From Gammaproteobacteria bacterium (lineage in GTDB: Bacteria; Pseudomonadota; Gammaproteobacteria; Pseudomonadales; Porticoccaceae), in contig JADJET010000022.1 of assembly GCA_016708925.1 (NCBI GenBank), forward strand, positions 62,001 to 126,000: a stretch of DNA of 64,000 nucleotides. Direction: 5' to 3'. The notes beneath the pieces are model-generated. The model did no database searches. It saw nothing but the letters and a program-made list of their open reading frames with translations, and was not told the DNA's origin. The position numbers and the translations under genes were made by a program. This document shows, piece after piece, positions 9,117 to 17,835 of the stretch (position 1 is the stretch's first letter; the number at the start of each line of letters is the position of its first letter).

Positions 9117-9338
9117 GGGGAATACCGATCGAAGGGCCGCCGGAACCGGCCAAACCGAAGGCCCGCGGATTGGCGCGCCGGGCCGGCATTATCCCGGCAG
9201 TGGCTTCGGTGCGCCAGTTGCCGGGATCCAGTGTTTCCTGAAATCCACGGCACAATCCCGCCACCGTCGCGATGCGTACGACGCCCTTGTCATGTCGCCG
9301 CGGGAGGCTTCGTGACATTGCGTATCCCGCTAGTCGCG

Positions 9339-9800
9339 TTAGCCACCGTGCTCCCGCAACGCCGGATACTTCGGATTCGCAATCGCCAGCTTGTCGCGCA
9401 CCGTCTGGCGCACATGAGCGAAGATTTCCGCGCGGCGATCATCGAGCGCGCCGGAGCGAATCTGCGCGCACAGTTCGGCATTGCCGGCGTCGAGGGCGGC
9501 GCGTGTATCGCATTCATCGCGGTCCTGCCCCACCAACGCTTGCAGCATTCGCACCGCGATATCGTCGATGGCATCGCCGCGCGCGTCACTGTCGTTCCCC
9601 AGCAGCGCCTGCAACCCGGCGAGCTCGGCGCGATCGGCTGCGCTACCCAGGACCAGCTCGCGCTGCACGATGGCGAGGATATTGGCCGCCACCCGGCACT
9701 TGTAGGCGCTGGCGCCGCCCAGTTGGGGCAAGACTTCGTCGCGCAAAAAAGCCGCGACGCCGGCGAGCAGTTCGTCCGCGGTGGCGCGGTCCTGGGGCAT
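9339..9800 (-). CDS. DUF6285-like small protein
   Basis: 153 residues starting MPQDRATADELLAG, two bases after the stop of the APH-like kinase, so certainly in the same operon. It is a mainly helical sequence with AYKCRVAANILAIVQREL near residue 35 and no catalytic motif. Proteins of this type are usually encoded next to an APH-family kinase and an acyl-CoA dehydrogenase; the function is not established. Here no acyl-CoA dehydrogenase is adjacent. The family name is given from recognition of the pattern, not from a search. Confidence 0.75.
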   Translation of the reverse strand: MPQDRATADELLAGVAAFLRDEVLPQLGGASAYKCRVAANILAIVQRELVLGSAADRAELAGLQALLGNDSDARGDAIDDIAVRMLQALVGQDRDECDTRAALDAGNAELCAQIRSGALDDRRAEIFAHVRQTVRDKLAIANPKYPALREHGG

Positions 9801-9802
9801 GG

Positions 9803-10879
9803 CTAGGCCTCCTCGATCAGTTGCAAGAGATCCAGTTCGTTTTCGCAGGCGCGGCGGCCGATGGCCATGTGCTCGAAGGAATCGATCAGGCCGGAGAGGT
9901 GCTTGTAGGCCTGGAACTGGCACACGATGCCCCACTTGAGGGTGCCGAACACCTCCCAGAAATGCACGGCTTTGGGGTCCACGGCGCGCCCGCCGGCGGC
10001 CTCGTAACCCGCGAACAGATCCTCGCGCCGGCCGAAGCCTCCCACCGGATGCTGGTGCTGACCGAAGCGCCAGGCGCGCACGCACAGCCAGCCGAGATCT
10101 TCCATGCCGTCTCCGATGTGGCCCAGTTCCCAGTCGAGCACGGCGCGGATGCCCTCCGGACCCACCACGAAGTTGCCGTTGCGGAAATCGCCATGCACCA
10201 GCCCGGCGGGCGCAGCGTCGGGGCAGTGCTGCTCCAGCCAGCGGAAGGCGAGCTCGAAGGCGGGGTGGTACTCCGGCCGCGCGACCGGCGTCTGGTCCCG
10301 GTAGAAATCACTGATGCCGTCGAGCAGGTCGCGGTAGTAGGCGAGCAAGGCGCGCACCGGCATCCGGGTGAGACCGGCCGGCAAGCGGGTCGTGTCGATG
10401 GCGTGCAGGCCGGCGAGAATTTCGCCGCACTGGCGCGCCATGGTGGCGCGGGCGCCCGCGAAGGCGTCGTCGCGCAGGATGCGTGGCGCCAGCACTTCGC
10501 CGGCGATGCGGTCCATCACATAGCAACCGCCCAAGGAATGCTCGGCGGGCAGGCTGAAATGCACCCGGGCCACGGGAGCGCCGGCTTCGAACACCACGCG
10601 CTGCAATTCGGCTTCGGTCTCGCGGTCGAGGGAATAGGCGGTCTTGCCGCCGCGCCAGCCCTCGGGGCCGGCGCTGCCGGTGTCGCCCGGATCGCGGCGC
10701 AGGATCAGCTCGCGGCGGCTGCCATCCGCGCCCACCACGTCGAAGGACCAGGTCTCGCGCGAGGCGCCGCCCGACAGGCGCACCAGATGCTCAATGGTTG
10801 CCGGGCCGAAATGCCGCACGACATCCGGGGCCAGCAGTTCGCCGACGCGCGCCGGATCGAGATCGACGGCCTGGTTCAC
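9803..10879 (-). CDS. Aminoglycoside phosphotransferase (APH)-family kinase
   Basis: 358 residues from a GTG that overlaps the TGA of the upstream gene (GTGA), a translational coupling arrangement. The Brenner-type catalytic loop LVHGDFRNGNFVV lies near residue 225 and the metal-binding VLDWELGHIGD near residue 248. The family is the same as the kinase domain of ACAD10/ACAD11 and is usually found in catabolic operons, not antibiotic resistance. The likely substrate is a hydroxylated acid or acyl-CoA or another small alcohol; the sequence does not say. The operon mates are a DUF7064-like protein upstream and a DUF6285-like protein downstream. Confidence 0.88.
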   Translation of the reverse strand: MNQAVDLDPARVGELLAPDVVRHFGPATIEHLVRLSGGASRETWSFDVVGADGSRRELILRRDPGDTGSAGPEGWRGGKTAYSLDRETEAELQRVVFEAGAPVARVHFSLPAEHSLGGCYVMDRIAGEVLAPRILRDDAFAGARATMARQCGEILAGLHAIDTTRLPAGLTRMPVRALLAYYRDLLDGISDFYRDQTPVARPEYHPAFELAFRWLEQHCPDAAPAGLVHGDFRNGNFVVGPEGIRAVLDWELGHIGDGMEDLGWLCVRAWRFGQHQHPVGGFGRREDLFAGYEAAGGRAVDPKAVHFWEVFGTLKWGIVCQFQAYKHLSGLIDSFEHMAIGRRACENELDLLQLIEEA

Positions 10880-11904
10880 GCGCCGATCCCCACGGGTTTG
10901 CCGTCGACGATCTGGTCGAGGTATTCGGAGAGGCCGTATCCCACCAGGCCGTTGCAGCGGTATTCGGTCATGCCCTCGGTGATGCGGGTCATCAGTTCGG
11001 TGCCGTCCTCCAGCGTGCGGCGGTTGCGCAGCGGGATCAGCGAAAGCACGCGGCCTTCGATGTGGTATTCGGCGCGGTCGGTTTTCGCCCAGGCCCGCAG
11101 CCGGGTCTGATAGTAATTGGCGTCCCACTCGGTCTCGACCGTGGCGGCGCGGATCAGGTCGTAGCGGCCTTCGTTCAGCACCATGCCGCCGACGATCCTG
11201 CCGCCGTCGCCAAGCGACTTGTTGAGCACCATGATGGCGAAGTCCTCGCGGAAGTTCATCGGCAGCCAGCGGTAGAAGTGCACGTTCTGCCAGTAGCGCG
11301 GCCCCCAACTGTGGTCGCGCAGGCCGAGGCCCTTGAGGTGCCACTCCTGCTCGCCCACCCGGATGGTGCCCTGCCCGGCGATGTGCTGCTCGTAGTGGCC
11401 GACATAGAGCCCGGTGTTGGGGTTTTCCAGCCAGGGGCTGCCATCGGCATGCACCGGCTCGCCGCCGTACAGGGGCGAGACGCCGTGATAGTGGATGTCC
11501 ACGGTGCAGGGCAGCTTGGGATTGTTCTTGAAGGCGCGGCCGGGGTCGATCATCTCGCCCGGATTTTTCAGCAGCAGCACGTCACCCCGGTATTGCACGG
11601 CGAGGCGCTTGAAGGGCTCGACCACGCTGAAGCGCATGCCGCCGGCATCGAAGGCCTCGTTGTGGCTGATGTGGGGCCGGTGGTACATGAACGCCACCGA
11701 ACCGTCCGGCAGATACAGGCAGTTGGTCATCTCGGCATAGCCTTCGTTGACCCGGTTGCCGAGCCGGAACCAGCCGCCCATGCGCTGCCCGGCATCGTAG
11801 AGATTGAAGTACATGCTCTCGTTGTAGTTCACCGCCGCGGTCGGCGGATGCATGTACTCGTCCCAGGTTTCGAGCTTCAGGCGGATGTCGGCGGGCAGTT
11901 CCAT
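10876..11904 (-). CDS. DUF7064/DUF7065-like protein of unknown function
   Basis: 342 residues, no signal peptide or membrane segment. It is rich in aromatic residues and His, with segments such as HYHGVSPLYGG and LRDHSWGPRYWQNVHFYRW. The D-H-S-W-G-P-R-x-W motif is typical of lipocalin-like proteins of the AttH/CrtC type, whose founding members act on terpenoids or carotenoids. It is first of a three-gene unit with an APH-like kinase and a DUF6285-like protein, with 4-base and 2-base junctions. The function is unknown; a role in degradation of a hydrophobic substrate is inferred from context. Confidence 0.72.
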   Translation of the reverse strand: MELPADIRLKLETWDEYMHPPTAAVNYNESMYFNLYDAGQRMGGWFRLGNRVNEGYAEMTNCLYLPDGSVAFMYHRPHISHNEAFDAGGMRFSVVEPFKRLAVQYRGDVLLLKNPGEMIDPGRAFKNNPKLPCTVDIHYHGVSPLYGGEPVHADGSPWLENPNTGLYVGHYEQHIAGQGTIRVGEQEWHLKGLGLRDHSWGPRYWQNVHFYRWLPMNFREDFAIMVLNKSLGDGGRIVGGMVLNEGRYDLIRAATVETEWDANYYQTRLRAWAKTDRAEYHIEGRVLSLIPLRNRRTLEDGTELMTRITEGMTEYRCNGLVGYGLSEYLDQIVDGKPVGIGA

Positions 11905-11935
11905 GCGGGGCTCCTGCGAATACGGATGCGGCGGT

Positions 11936-12913
11936 TCAGGCGTAGCGCGCGCCGGCGGCGGCGCCGGGCGGAAAGATCGCCGCGAGCTGCTGGAGCTCGG
12001 CCGCGCCGAGACGAACGTCGGCCGCGCCCATGTTGTTGTCGAGGTTGGCGATGCGGCGAGTACCCGGAATCGGCATGACGCGGTCCCACTGGGCCAGCAG
12101 CCAGGCCAGCGCGAGCTGCGACGCGGTGCAGCCTTTGGCGGCGGCGATGGCTTTCACCTGTTCCGCCAGCTCCAGGTTGCGCTCGATATTGCCGGGCTGG
12201 AAACGCGGATTGGTCTTGCGGAAATCCTTGTCCTCCAGGTTCGCAACCGTGGTGATGGCGCCGGTGAGAAAGCCGCGTCCGAGCGGACTGTAGGGTACCA
12301 GGGCAATGTCCAGTTCGCGGCACAGCGGCAGCGCCTCGGCTTCGGGATCGCGGGTCCACAGCGAGTATTCGGTCTGCACCGCCGCGATGGGATGCACGGC
12401 ATGGGCGCGGCGGATCAGCGCCGGGTCCATGGAGGCTTCGGAAAGCCCCAGGCAGCGCACCTTGCCGGCGCGCACCAGCTCGGCCATGGCGCCCACGGTC
12501 TCCTCGATGGGTACATTGGGATCGACCCGGTGCTGGTAGTAGAGATCGATGCACTCGATGCCGAGCCGCTTGAGGCTGGCGTCACAGGCGCTTCTCACAT
12601 AGTCCGGGCGGCCGTTGATCTGGAGCTCCAGCCCGCCTTCGGGCCGACGCTTGGCGCCCGCGATGCCGAACTTGGTGGCGATGAAGGCCTGTTCGCGCCG
12701 CCCGGCGAGCGCCTTGCCGATCAGCGTCTCGTTATGGCCGCTGCCGTAGACGTCGGCGGTGTCGAGAAAATTGAGGCCGGCATCGAGGGCGTGATGCAGC
12801 GTGGCGATGGATTCGCGCTCATCCGCCGGGCCGTAAAAATCCGACATGCCCATGCAGCCGAGCCCGATGGCCGATACCTCGCAGCCGCTGTTGCCGAGAA
12901 TTCGATAGTGCAT
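11936..12913 (-). CDS. Aldo/keto reductase
   Basis: 325 residues, standard length. MHYRILGNSGCEVSAIGLG is the usual start of this branch of the family. The catalytic Asp and Tyr are in FLDTADVYGSGHNE, Lys in FIATKFG and His in YYQHRVDP. These NADPH-dependent (beta/alpha)8 barrels reduce ketones and aldehydes. It is 31 bases upstream of the DUF7064-like gene, on the same strand, so it may lead that operon. Substrate cannot be assigned. Confidence 0.93.
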   Translation of the reverse strand: MHYRILGNSGCEVSAIGLGCMGMSDFYGPADERESIATLHHALDAGLNFLDTADVYGSGHNETLIGKALAGRREQAFIATKFGIAGAKRRPEGGLELQINGRPDYVRSACDASLKRLGIECIDLYYQHRVDPNVPIEETVGAMAELVRAGKVRCLGLSEASMDPALIRRAHAVHPIAAVQTEYSLWTRDPEAEALPLCRELDIALVPYSPLGRGFLTGAITTVANLEDKDFRKTNPRFQPGNIERNLELAEQVKAIAAAKGCTASQLALAWLLAQWDRVMPIPGTRRIANLDNNMGAADVRLGAAELQQLAAIFPPGAAAGARYA

Positions 12914-13040
12914 TGTCGCCTCCGAGCCCTGAAACCGGCCGCTCTGGTTGGTGTTATTGGGTGTGCACCCGATTCTAGTGGACCAGCGGCGACTGTGCCG
13001 CGCGGCGCAGGATAATTCGCGAATCCGCGCCGGGCCGCAG

Positions 13041-14429
13041 TCAGGTCATGTTGCCGCCCAGCACGCTGTACCGACGGGCATGGAGAAAATAGATCAGGAT
13101 GCCGATCAGCATCCAGATCACAAATCGCATCAGGGTCACCCAGCCCAGGCTGGCAATCAGATAGCCACAGGTGAGGATGGCGAGAATGGGAATCCAGGGC
13201 ATGAAGGGGGTGCGAAACGGGCGGTGCAAATCGGGCTGGGCGCGGCGCAGATAGAGCACCGCGATCGACACCACCATGAAAGCCGCGAGCGTGCCCACAT
13301 TCACCAGCTCCGCCACCTGGCCGATGGGCAGCAGGCCGGCGGCAAGCGCGATCACGACGCCGGTGGCCATGGTGGTGCGCGCCGGCGTGCGAAACCGCGG
13401 GTGCAGGGCGGAGAATACCGGCGGCAACAAGCCGTCGCGGGACATCGCGTAAAACAATCGGGTCTGGCCGTACAGCATCACCAGCAGTACCGAGGTGAGG
13501 CCCGCCACCGCGCCCACCGCGATCACCGCGGCGGCGAAGCGTTCGCCCGCGTGCACCAGCGCAAACGCGATGGGATCGGACACATTGAGCGATGTGTAAG
13601 GCGCAACGCCGGTCAGCACCACGGTGACCGCGATGTAAATGAGGGTGCAGATCGCCAACGAACCGATGATGCCCATCGGCATGTCCCGCTGCGGATTTTT
13701 GGCCTCTTCCGCCGCCGTGGATACCGCGTCGAACCCGATAAAGGCGAAGAAAATCAGTCCCGCGCCCGCCATCACGCCGGACCAGCCGAAGGGCATGAAG
13801 GGCTGCCAGTTGGCCGGCTCCACATGGGGTATCGCGGCGTAGAGGAAGATGCCGATCACCGCGAGTTTCAGGATCACGATGATCATGTTGACGACGCTGG
13901 TCTGGCGCACACCCAGCGCCAGCACCGCACTGATCATCAGCATCACCGCCGCCGCCGGCAGATTGATGAGGCCGCCCTGCGATGGCCCGCGGGTCAGCTC
14001 CAGCGGCAGATGAATGCCAAGACCATCGAGCAGGCGCAGAAAATAGCCCGACCAGCCGATGGCCACCACGGCACAGGCGAGCGCGTATTCGAGAATCAGA
14101 TCCCAGCCGATGATCCAGGCCGGAAATTCTCCGAGCGTCACATAGGTGTAGGAATAGGCGCTGCCCGCTACGGGCACCGTCGAGGCGAATTCGGCATACA
14201 CCAGCGCGGCAAACAGGCAGGCCAGCCCACCGACGATGAACGACAGCGACAGCGCCGGCCCCGCCTTGGTGGCCGCCGCCACCCCCGTGAGGACGAAAAT
14301 ACCGGCGCCGATCACGGCACCGATGCCGAGCAAGGTGAGATCTAACCCCGAGAGGCTGCGCGCCAGGCCGTGGTGGCCGTTCTCATCCACGGAGTTGATG
14401 GGTTTCTTGCGGGTCAGGGCTTGCATCAT
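13041..14429 (-). CDS. APC-superfamily amino-acid permease
   Basis: 462 residues with about 12 hydrophobic segments. LLGIGAVIGAGIFVLTG near residue 35 is the APC substrate-binding GxG-type motif of helix 1, and FFAFIGFDAVSTAAEE in the middle is typical of the cationic amino-acid transporter branch. The ATG at 14429 was chosen; a GTG ten codons upstream has no better support. Inner-membrane uptake of an amino acid, possibly basic, by proton or substrate exchange. It has its own gaps on both sides. Confidence 0.93.
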   Translation of the reverse strand: MMQALTRKKPINSVDENGHHGLARSLSGLDLTLLGIGAVIGAGIFVLTGVAAATKAGPALSLSFIVGGLACLFAALVYAEFASTVPVAGSAYSYTYVTLGEFPAWIIGWDLILEYALACAVVAIGWSGYFLRLLDGLGIHLPLELTRGPSQGGLINLPAAAVMLMISAVLALGVRQTSVVNMIIVILKLAVIGIFLYAAIPHVEPANWQPFMPFGWSGVMAGAGLIFFAFIGFDAVSTAAEEAKNPQRDMPMGIIGSLAICTLIYIAVTVVLTGVAPYTSLNVSDPIAFALVHAGERFAAAVIAVGAVAGLTSVLLVMLYGQTRLFYAMSRDGLLPPVFSALHPRFRTPARTTMATGVVIALAAGLLPIGQVAELVNVGTLAAFMVVSIAVLYLRRAQPDLHRPFRTPFMPWIPILAILTCGYLIASLGWVTLMRFVIWMLIGILIYFLHARRYSVLGGNMT

Positions 14430-14549
14430 GCGCGCACACTCGGGAACGAATGGAAACACTCAGGCACGGTCCGTGCCGGGAAGCCCAGTACAGTGAAGCC
14501 CAGTACCGGCAGCCCAGAGCGCGACCCGGCGCGGAACCTTGGCGTTGAA

Positions 14550-15404
14550 TTACAGCGTGATATCGGTCTGTTGGTCCGCCTTCTTCAGGGCCTGGCACTG
14601 GTCTGCCCAGTCGTAGCCTTTCAGGATGCGGTCGAAGCGCGCCTGCACATATTTGCGCAACCCGGGGTCGGTGAAAATATAGGGCTGGTTGGCGCGAATC
14701 GCTTCCAGCACCTGTTCGCCCACCACATCCGGATTGAGGCCTTTTTTGAGCATCTCGACCATCTGCTCGGACCTGGAATCCGTGGCCCCGCCGTATTCCG
14801 CCGGGCGGTTGCGCGCCGAGGTGCCGAGGTTGGTGTTGACCACGCCCGGACACAGCACGGAGACGCCGATATTGTCGTTGATGTGCTCGGCCATCGCGGT
14901 TTCGGAGATCGCGACCACCGCGTATTTGGAGGCGTTGTAGGCGGAGAGTTCGCCCCAGGCGTACATGCCGGCCATCGAGGCGGTATTGACGACGTGGCCG
15001 CCCTCGCCGTGGGATTCGATCAGGGGCATGAAGGCTTGCAGGCCCCAGACCACGCCCCACAGATTGACGTCGATGGTCCAGCGCCAGTTCTTCTCGCTGG
15101 TGGTCTCGGCGCGGCCGCTGGCGCCGATGCCGGCGTTGTTCACCACCACGTGCACCTTGCCGAAGGCGTCGATGGTGGCCTGGGCGGCGGCAAACACCGA
15201 ATCCCGCTTGGTCACATCCGTCACCACGCCCGCCACATCGCGGCCCTGGGCCTTGAGTTCGGCGACCGCCTTGTCGAGCGCGGTTTTTTCGATATCGCCC
15301 AGCATCACTTTCATGCCGGCGGCGGAAAAGGCGCGCGCCATGCCAAGGCCCATGCCGCTCGCGGCACCGGTGATGAAGGCTACTTTGCCTGCTACGTCTT
15401 TCAT
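14550..15404 (-). CDS. Short-chain dehydrogenase/reductase (SDR)
   Basis: 284 residues. Nucleotide-binding TGAASGMG near residue 12, NNAG near residue 88, and the catalytic Ser (NTASMAG) with YNASK. The C-terminal extension beyond the core, about 30 residues ending near DITL, is longer than in classical 250-residue SDRs. ATG at 15404 has AGGAAAT-like purines just upstream. Probably an NAD(P)-dependent alcohol dehydrogenase or ketoreductase; the substrate is unknown. It is a monocistron as far as can be seen. Confidence 0.92.
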   Translation of the reverse strand: MKDVAGKVAFITGAASGMGLGMARAFSAAGMKVMLGDIEKTALDKAVAELKAQGRDVAGVVTDVTKRDSVFAAAQATIDAFGKVHVVVNNAGIGASGRAETTSEKNWRWTIDVNLWGVVWGLQAFMPLIESHGEGGHVVNTASMAGMYAWGELSAYNASKYAVVAISETAMAEHINDNIGVSVLCPGVVNTNLGTSARNRPAEYGGATDSRSEQMVEMLKKGLNPDVVGEQVLEAIRANQPYIFTDPGLRKYVQARFDRILKGYDWADQCQALKKADQQTDITL

Positions 15405-15598
15405 GCTGATTTCCTTTTATTGGGTAAGCGGGATCGACACCACCGGGCCCACATCGAGACCGGCTGATGCGTGTCGGAGAAAACTAACGGTCTCTCAACT
15501 ATAGCCCATCGGCTCGACGCCGCGATAGTTGACGCCGCCGACCACCGCGCGGCCACGCAATGCCGGCACACAATAATAATTCGCCATGAGGAAACCCC

Positions 15599-15876
15599 AT
15601 GAACATGCGTAATCAACTGCCCTGCACTTGGAGCAGGCCGGTTTTTGTCGCAGTGTTCACGGTCGGCTTCTGGTTTCTCGCGCACTATCTGCCGCCGCCG
15701 TCGCCGTGGTGCTGATCGCCTACCTGAAAGTCCGCCTGGTGTTTCTCGATTTCATGGAACTGCGCACCGCGCCCCTGGCATTGCGGCTGAGTGTTGAGGC
15801 CTGGGCCACCCTGGTGTGCGGCGCCGTGATTGCACTCTACTGGTCGGGCCTCGCGCGCTATCCGGCGAGCGTGTAA
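15599..15876 (+). pseudogene. Frameshifted prokaryotic cytochrome c oxidase subunit IV-like gene
   Basis: An ATG at 15599 with a GAGG ribosome site opens a frame (MNMRNQLPCTWSRPVFVAV) that stops at 15715 after one hydrophobic segment. A second frame continues the same protein to 15876: VVLIAYLKVRLVFLDFMELR, then a second hydrophobic segment. K-x-R-L-V-x-x-x-F-M-E-L-R is characteristic of small three-helix COX4/NorF-like membrane proteins. Joining the two near 15690-15710 would restore about 90 residues. No oxidase or NO-reductase genes are nearby. Either a genuine decayed gene or a sequencing indel. Confidence 0.65.
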
Positions 15877-15963
15877 CCCGCATGATCCACAACCCCCGCT
15901 TGATCGGTCGCGGCAACGAGCCTAAAGCAAGGAATCCTCGATTACGGAAATGCAGTCACTGTC

Positions 15964-16212
15964 ATGCTCGCCAAGATGACTTCAAAAAACCAGTTAACCC
16001 TGCCCAAGAGCATCACCACTGCCCTGGGGGCGACTGAGTATTTCGACGTGGAGGTGCGCAACGGCCAGATTATCCTGACCCCGGTACGCATTCAGCGCGG
16101 CGATGCCGTGCGCGCCAAATTGGCCGAACCGGGCTTGCAGGAACAGGATATTGCCGATGCTGTCGACTGGGCCCGGCAAGCCCCTGCCGGAGCAAAGTCG
16201 TCCAGGCGATGA
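15964..16212 (+). CDS. AbrB/MazE-type antitoxin
   Basis: 82 residues. The N-terminal MLAKMTSKNQLTLPKSITT is a SpoVT/AbrB swapped-hairpin DNA-binding domain, followed by VEVRNGQIILTPV and a helical C-terminus that normally wraps the toxin. Such proteins repress their own promoter and neutralise a PIN-domain RNase. The expected toxin frame overlaps its last four bases (ATGA) but is truncated, so this antitoxin appears orphaned. Confidence 0.82.
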   Translation: MLAKMTSKNQLTLPKSITTALGATEYFDVEVRNGQIILTPVRIQRGDAVRAKLAEPGLQEQDIADAVDWARQAPAGAKSSRR

Positions 16213-16358
16213 GAGGCGCCCCGCTGCGGCCCCGCGTGATCATCGACACCCATCCGGCACTGTCGGCGTTGATCTTTGCCCAGGGACGATTGATGAGCTT
16301 GCGGCAAGCCTGGCAAACGCAACGCATCCGGCCGCTGATTTCCCGCCCCACCGCCGCC
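16209..16358 (+). pseudogene. Truncated PIN-domain toxin (N-terminal fragment)
   Basis: Starts inside the stop of the antitoxin gene (ATGA overlap), as intact pairs do. The 50 recognisable residues, RVIIDTHPALSALIFAQGR and IRPLISRPTAA, match the start of the PIN-family toxin component that usually begins VVIDTNVxLSAL. The first catalytic Asp is present, but the usual Asn and Val after it are His and Pro. Similarity ends after PTAA; the remaining catalytic acids and about 80-90 residues are absent, and the MFS gene ends 59 bases further on. It should be inactive. Confidence 0.7.
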
Positions 16359-16416
16359 GGCCAAATAACGTCCGATCAGGCGAAGGCCTCGCACGTCGGA
16401 GACCACTCGACCGGGA

Positions 16417-17661
16417 TCAAGCCGGCAGCGGTGGCGGCTGCGGCCGGCGCGGCGCGGCGATCCACAGCATGCAGGGCGCGCAGATGGCCAGCGCGCCGGC
16501 GACCAGCAGCATCGCGCGGTAATCGCCGGTGAGATCGTGGAGCGCGCCGCCCAGCCAGGAACCGGTGGCGCCGCCCAGCGCCGCGAACATCGAGAGCGTC
16601 CCGAAGATGCTCGGGAATTTCGGCCCGGCGAACAGATCCCGCGCCGCGGCCGGAATGATGGGCGCGTTGGCGGCATAGCCGGTACCCAGCAGCAGCGCGA
16701 AAGCGATGGGCATGGCGAGTCCGGGCAAGGCGCCGATGAACGCGAGACAAAGTACCGAGAGCAAAATACAGGCGAGGCCAAAGCTGTAGGTGACTTCGCG
16801 CCCGATACGATCCGACAGGCTGCCCCAAACGATCTTGGCGGGTATGCTGGTGATGCCGATCACGCCCACGATCAACGAGCCTGCAGTTTTCGCCACGCCG
16901 TGATCCACCATGAACGCGAACTGGTGCATCAGCAGCATCTGGCTCAGACTGCCGCCAGTGAAAAACGCCAGGACGGCAAAACGAAACGCGCGCGAGCGCA
17001 GCGCGCTGCGCACCGTCCAGTAGTGCGCAGGCGGCGGCGCACTCGCTGCGCCCGGCCGATGTTTTGGCAGCGGCGGAGACGCTTTGGGCTCACGCAAAAT
17101 AAACAGCGCTGCCGGCGCGATCACCACGGCCACCAGTACCGCCAGCACCTGAAACGCCCGGCGCCAATCAAACGTCTCCACCAGGAAATTGGTGAGCGGC
17201 ACCACCCCCAGAATCCCCACGCCGATGCCGGCGGTGACGATGCCGAGCGCGGTGCCGACGCGGTTGGGAAACCATTTTTCGGCGAGGATCACCGAGGGCA
17301 CCCAGCCGCAGGCGCCGAGACCGACGGCGGTAAGTACGCCGTAGCTGAGATAGAGCTGCCACCAGGTCTGGATCAACGCGGTGAGCGCGAGCCCGCTCGC
17401 CATCACCAGGCTGCCCACCAGCATCAGCCGGCGCGGGCCGAAACGCTCCACCAGCCGACCCGCGATGGGGCCGAAGCCGCCGTGGACCAAAATGAATACC
17501 GACATGGCGCCCGCGGTGACCGAGCGCGACCAGCCGAAGTCCCCGACCAGCGCCACCAGAAATACCGAATAGGAATACCAGACTCCGTACAGGAGCCCGA
17601 GCGTGCAGAACAAGGTGGCGACGATGATCGCCCCGGAGCGGAAAGAACTGGATTCGTGCAA
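16417..17661 (-). CDS. MFS transporter, monocarboxylate/oxalate-formate-like
   Basis: About 414 residues and 12 hydrophobic helices. Helix 1 carries LLYGVWYSYSVFLVALV and the loop DFGWSRS, features of the monocarboxylate/OFA branch. I prefer the TTG at 17661 because GGAG sits six bases upstream; a GTG at 17712 is in frame but has no ribosome site. Inner-membrane carrier, probably for an organic acid. It lies at the left end of the catabolic block and would fit as its uptake or efflux system, which is inference. Confidence 0.88.
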   Translation of the reverse strand: MHESSSFRSGAIIVATLFCTLGLLYGVWYSYSVFLVALVGDFGWSRSVTAGAMSVFILVHGGFGPIAGRLVERFGPRRLMLVGSLVMASGLALTALIQTWWQLYLSYGVLTAVGLGACGWVPSVILAEKWFPNRVGTALGIVTAGIGVGILGVVPLTNFLVETFDWRRAFQVLAVLVAVVIAPAALFILREPKASPPLPKHRPGAASAPPPAHYWTVRSALRSRAFRFAVLAFFTGGSLSQMLLMHQFAFMVDHGVAKTAGSLIVGVIGITSIPAKIVWGSLSDRIGREVTYSFGLACILLSVLCLAFIGALPGLAMPIAFALLLGTGYAANAPIIPAAARDLFAGPKFPSIFGTLSMFAALGGATGSWLGGALHDLTGDYRAMLLVAGALAICAPCMLWIAAPRRPQPPPLPA

Positions 17662-17757
17662 CGGGTACTCCGGGAACACACAAATAAGGTCGTGGGAACC
17701 TGCGCTCCGCACATCAAAAAGGCCGGCGGCATTGCCGCCGGGGACCGCTGACAGAAA

Positions 17758-17791
17758 GTGAAAAGTGCGTTTTCAGTCCTTTTCAACGCAC
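17758..17791 (-). terminator. Probable rho-independent terminator after the SDR at 17836
   Basis: Minus strand reads GTGCGTT, a 13-base loop, then AACGCAC followed by TTTTCACTTT. A seven-base stem is weak but the T-rich tail is in the right place, 45 bases after the SDR stop. The 174-base gap up to the MFS start holds no other gene. Confidence 0.5.
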
Positions 17792-17835
17792 GGGGCATCC
17801 CTGTCCCGCGCTACCTGTACTGTAACAGTCACCGA

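Noticed and set aside
9803..10879. Aminoglycoside resistance function for the APH-family protein
   Set aside because: The operon context and the ACAD10/11-like kinase pattern point to catabolism; resistance enzymes are shorter and differently placed.
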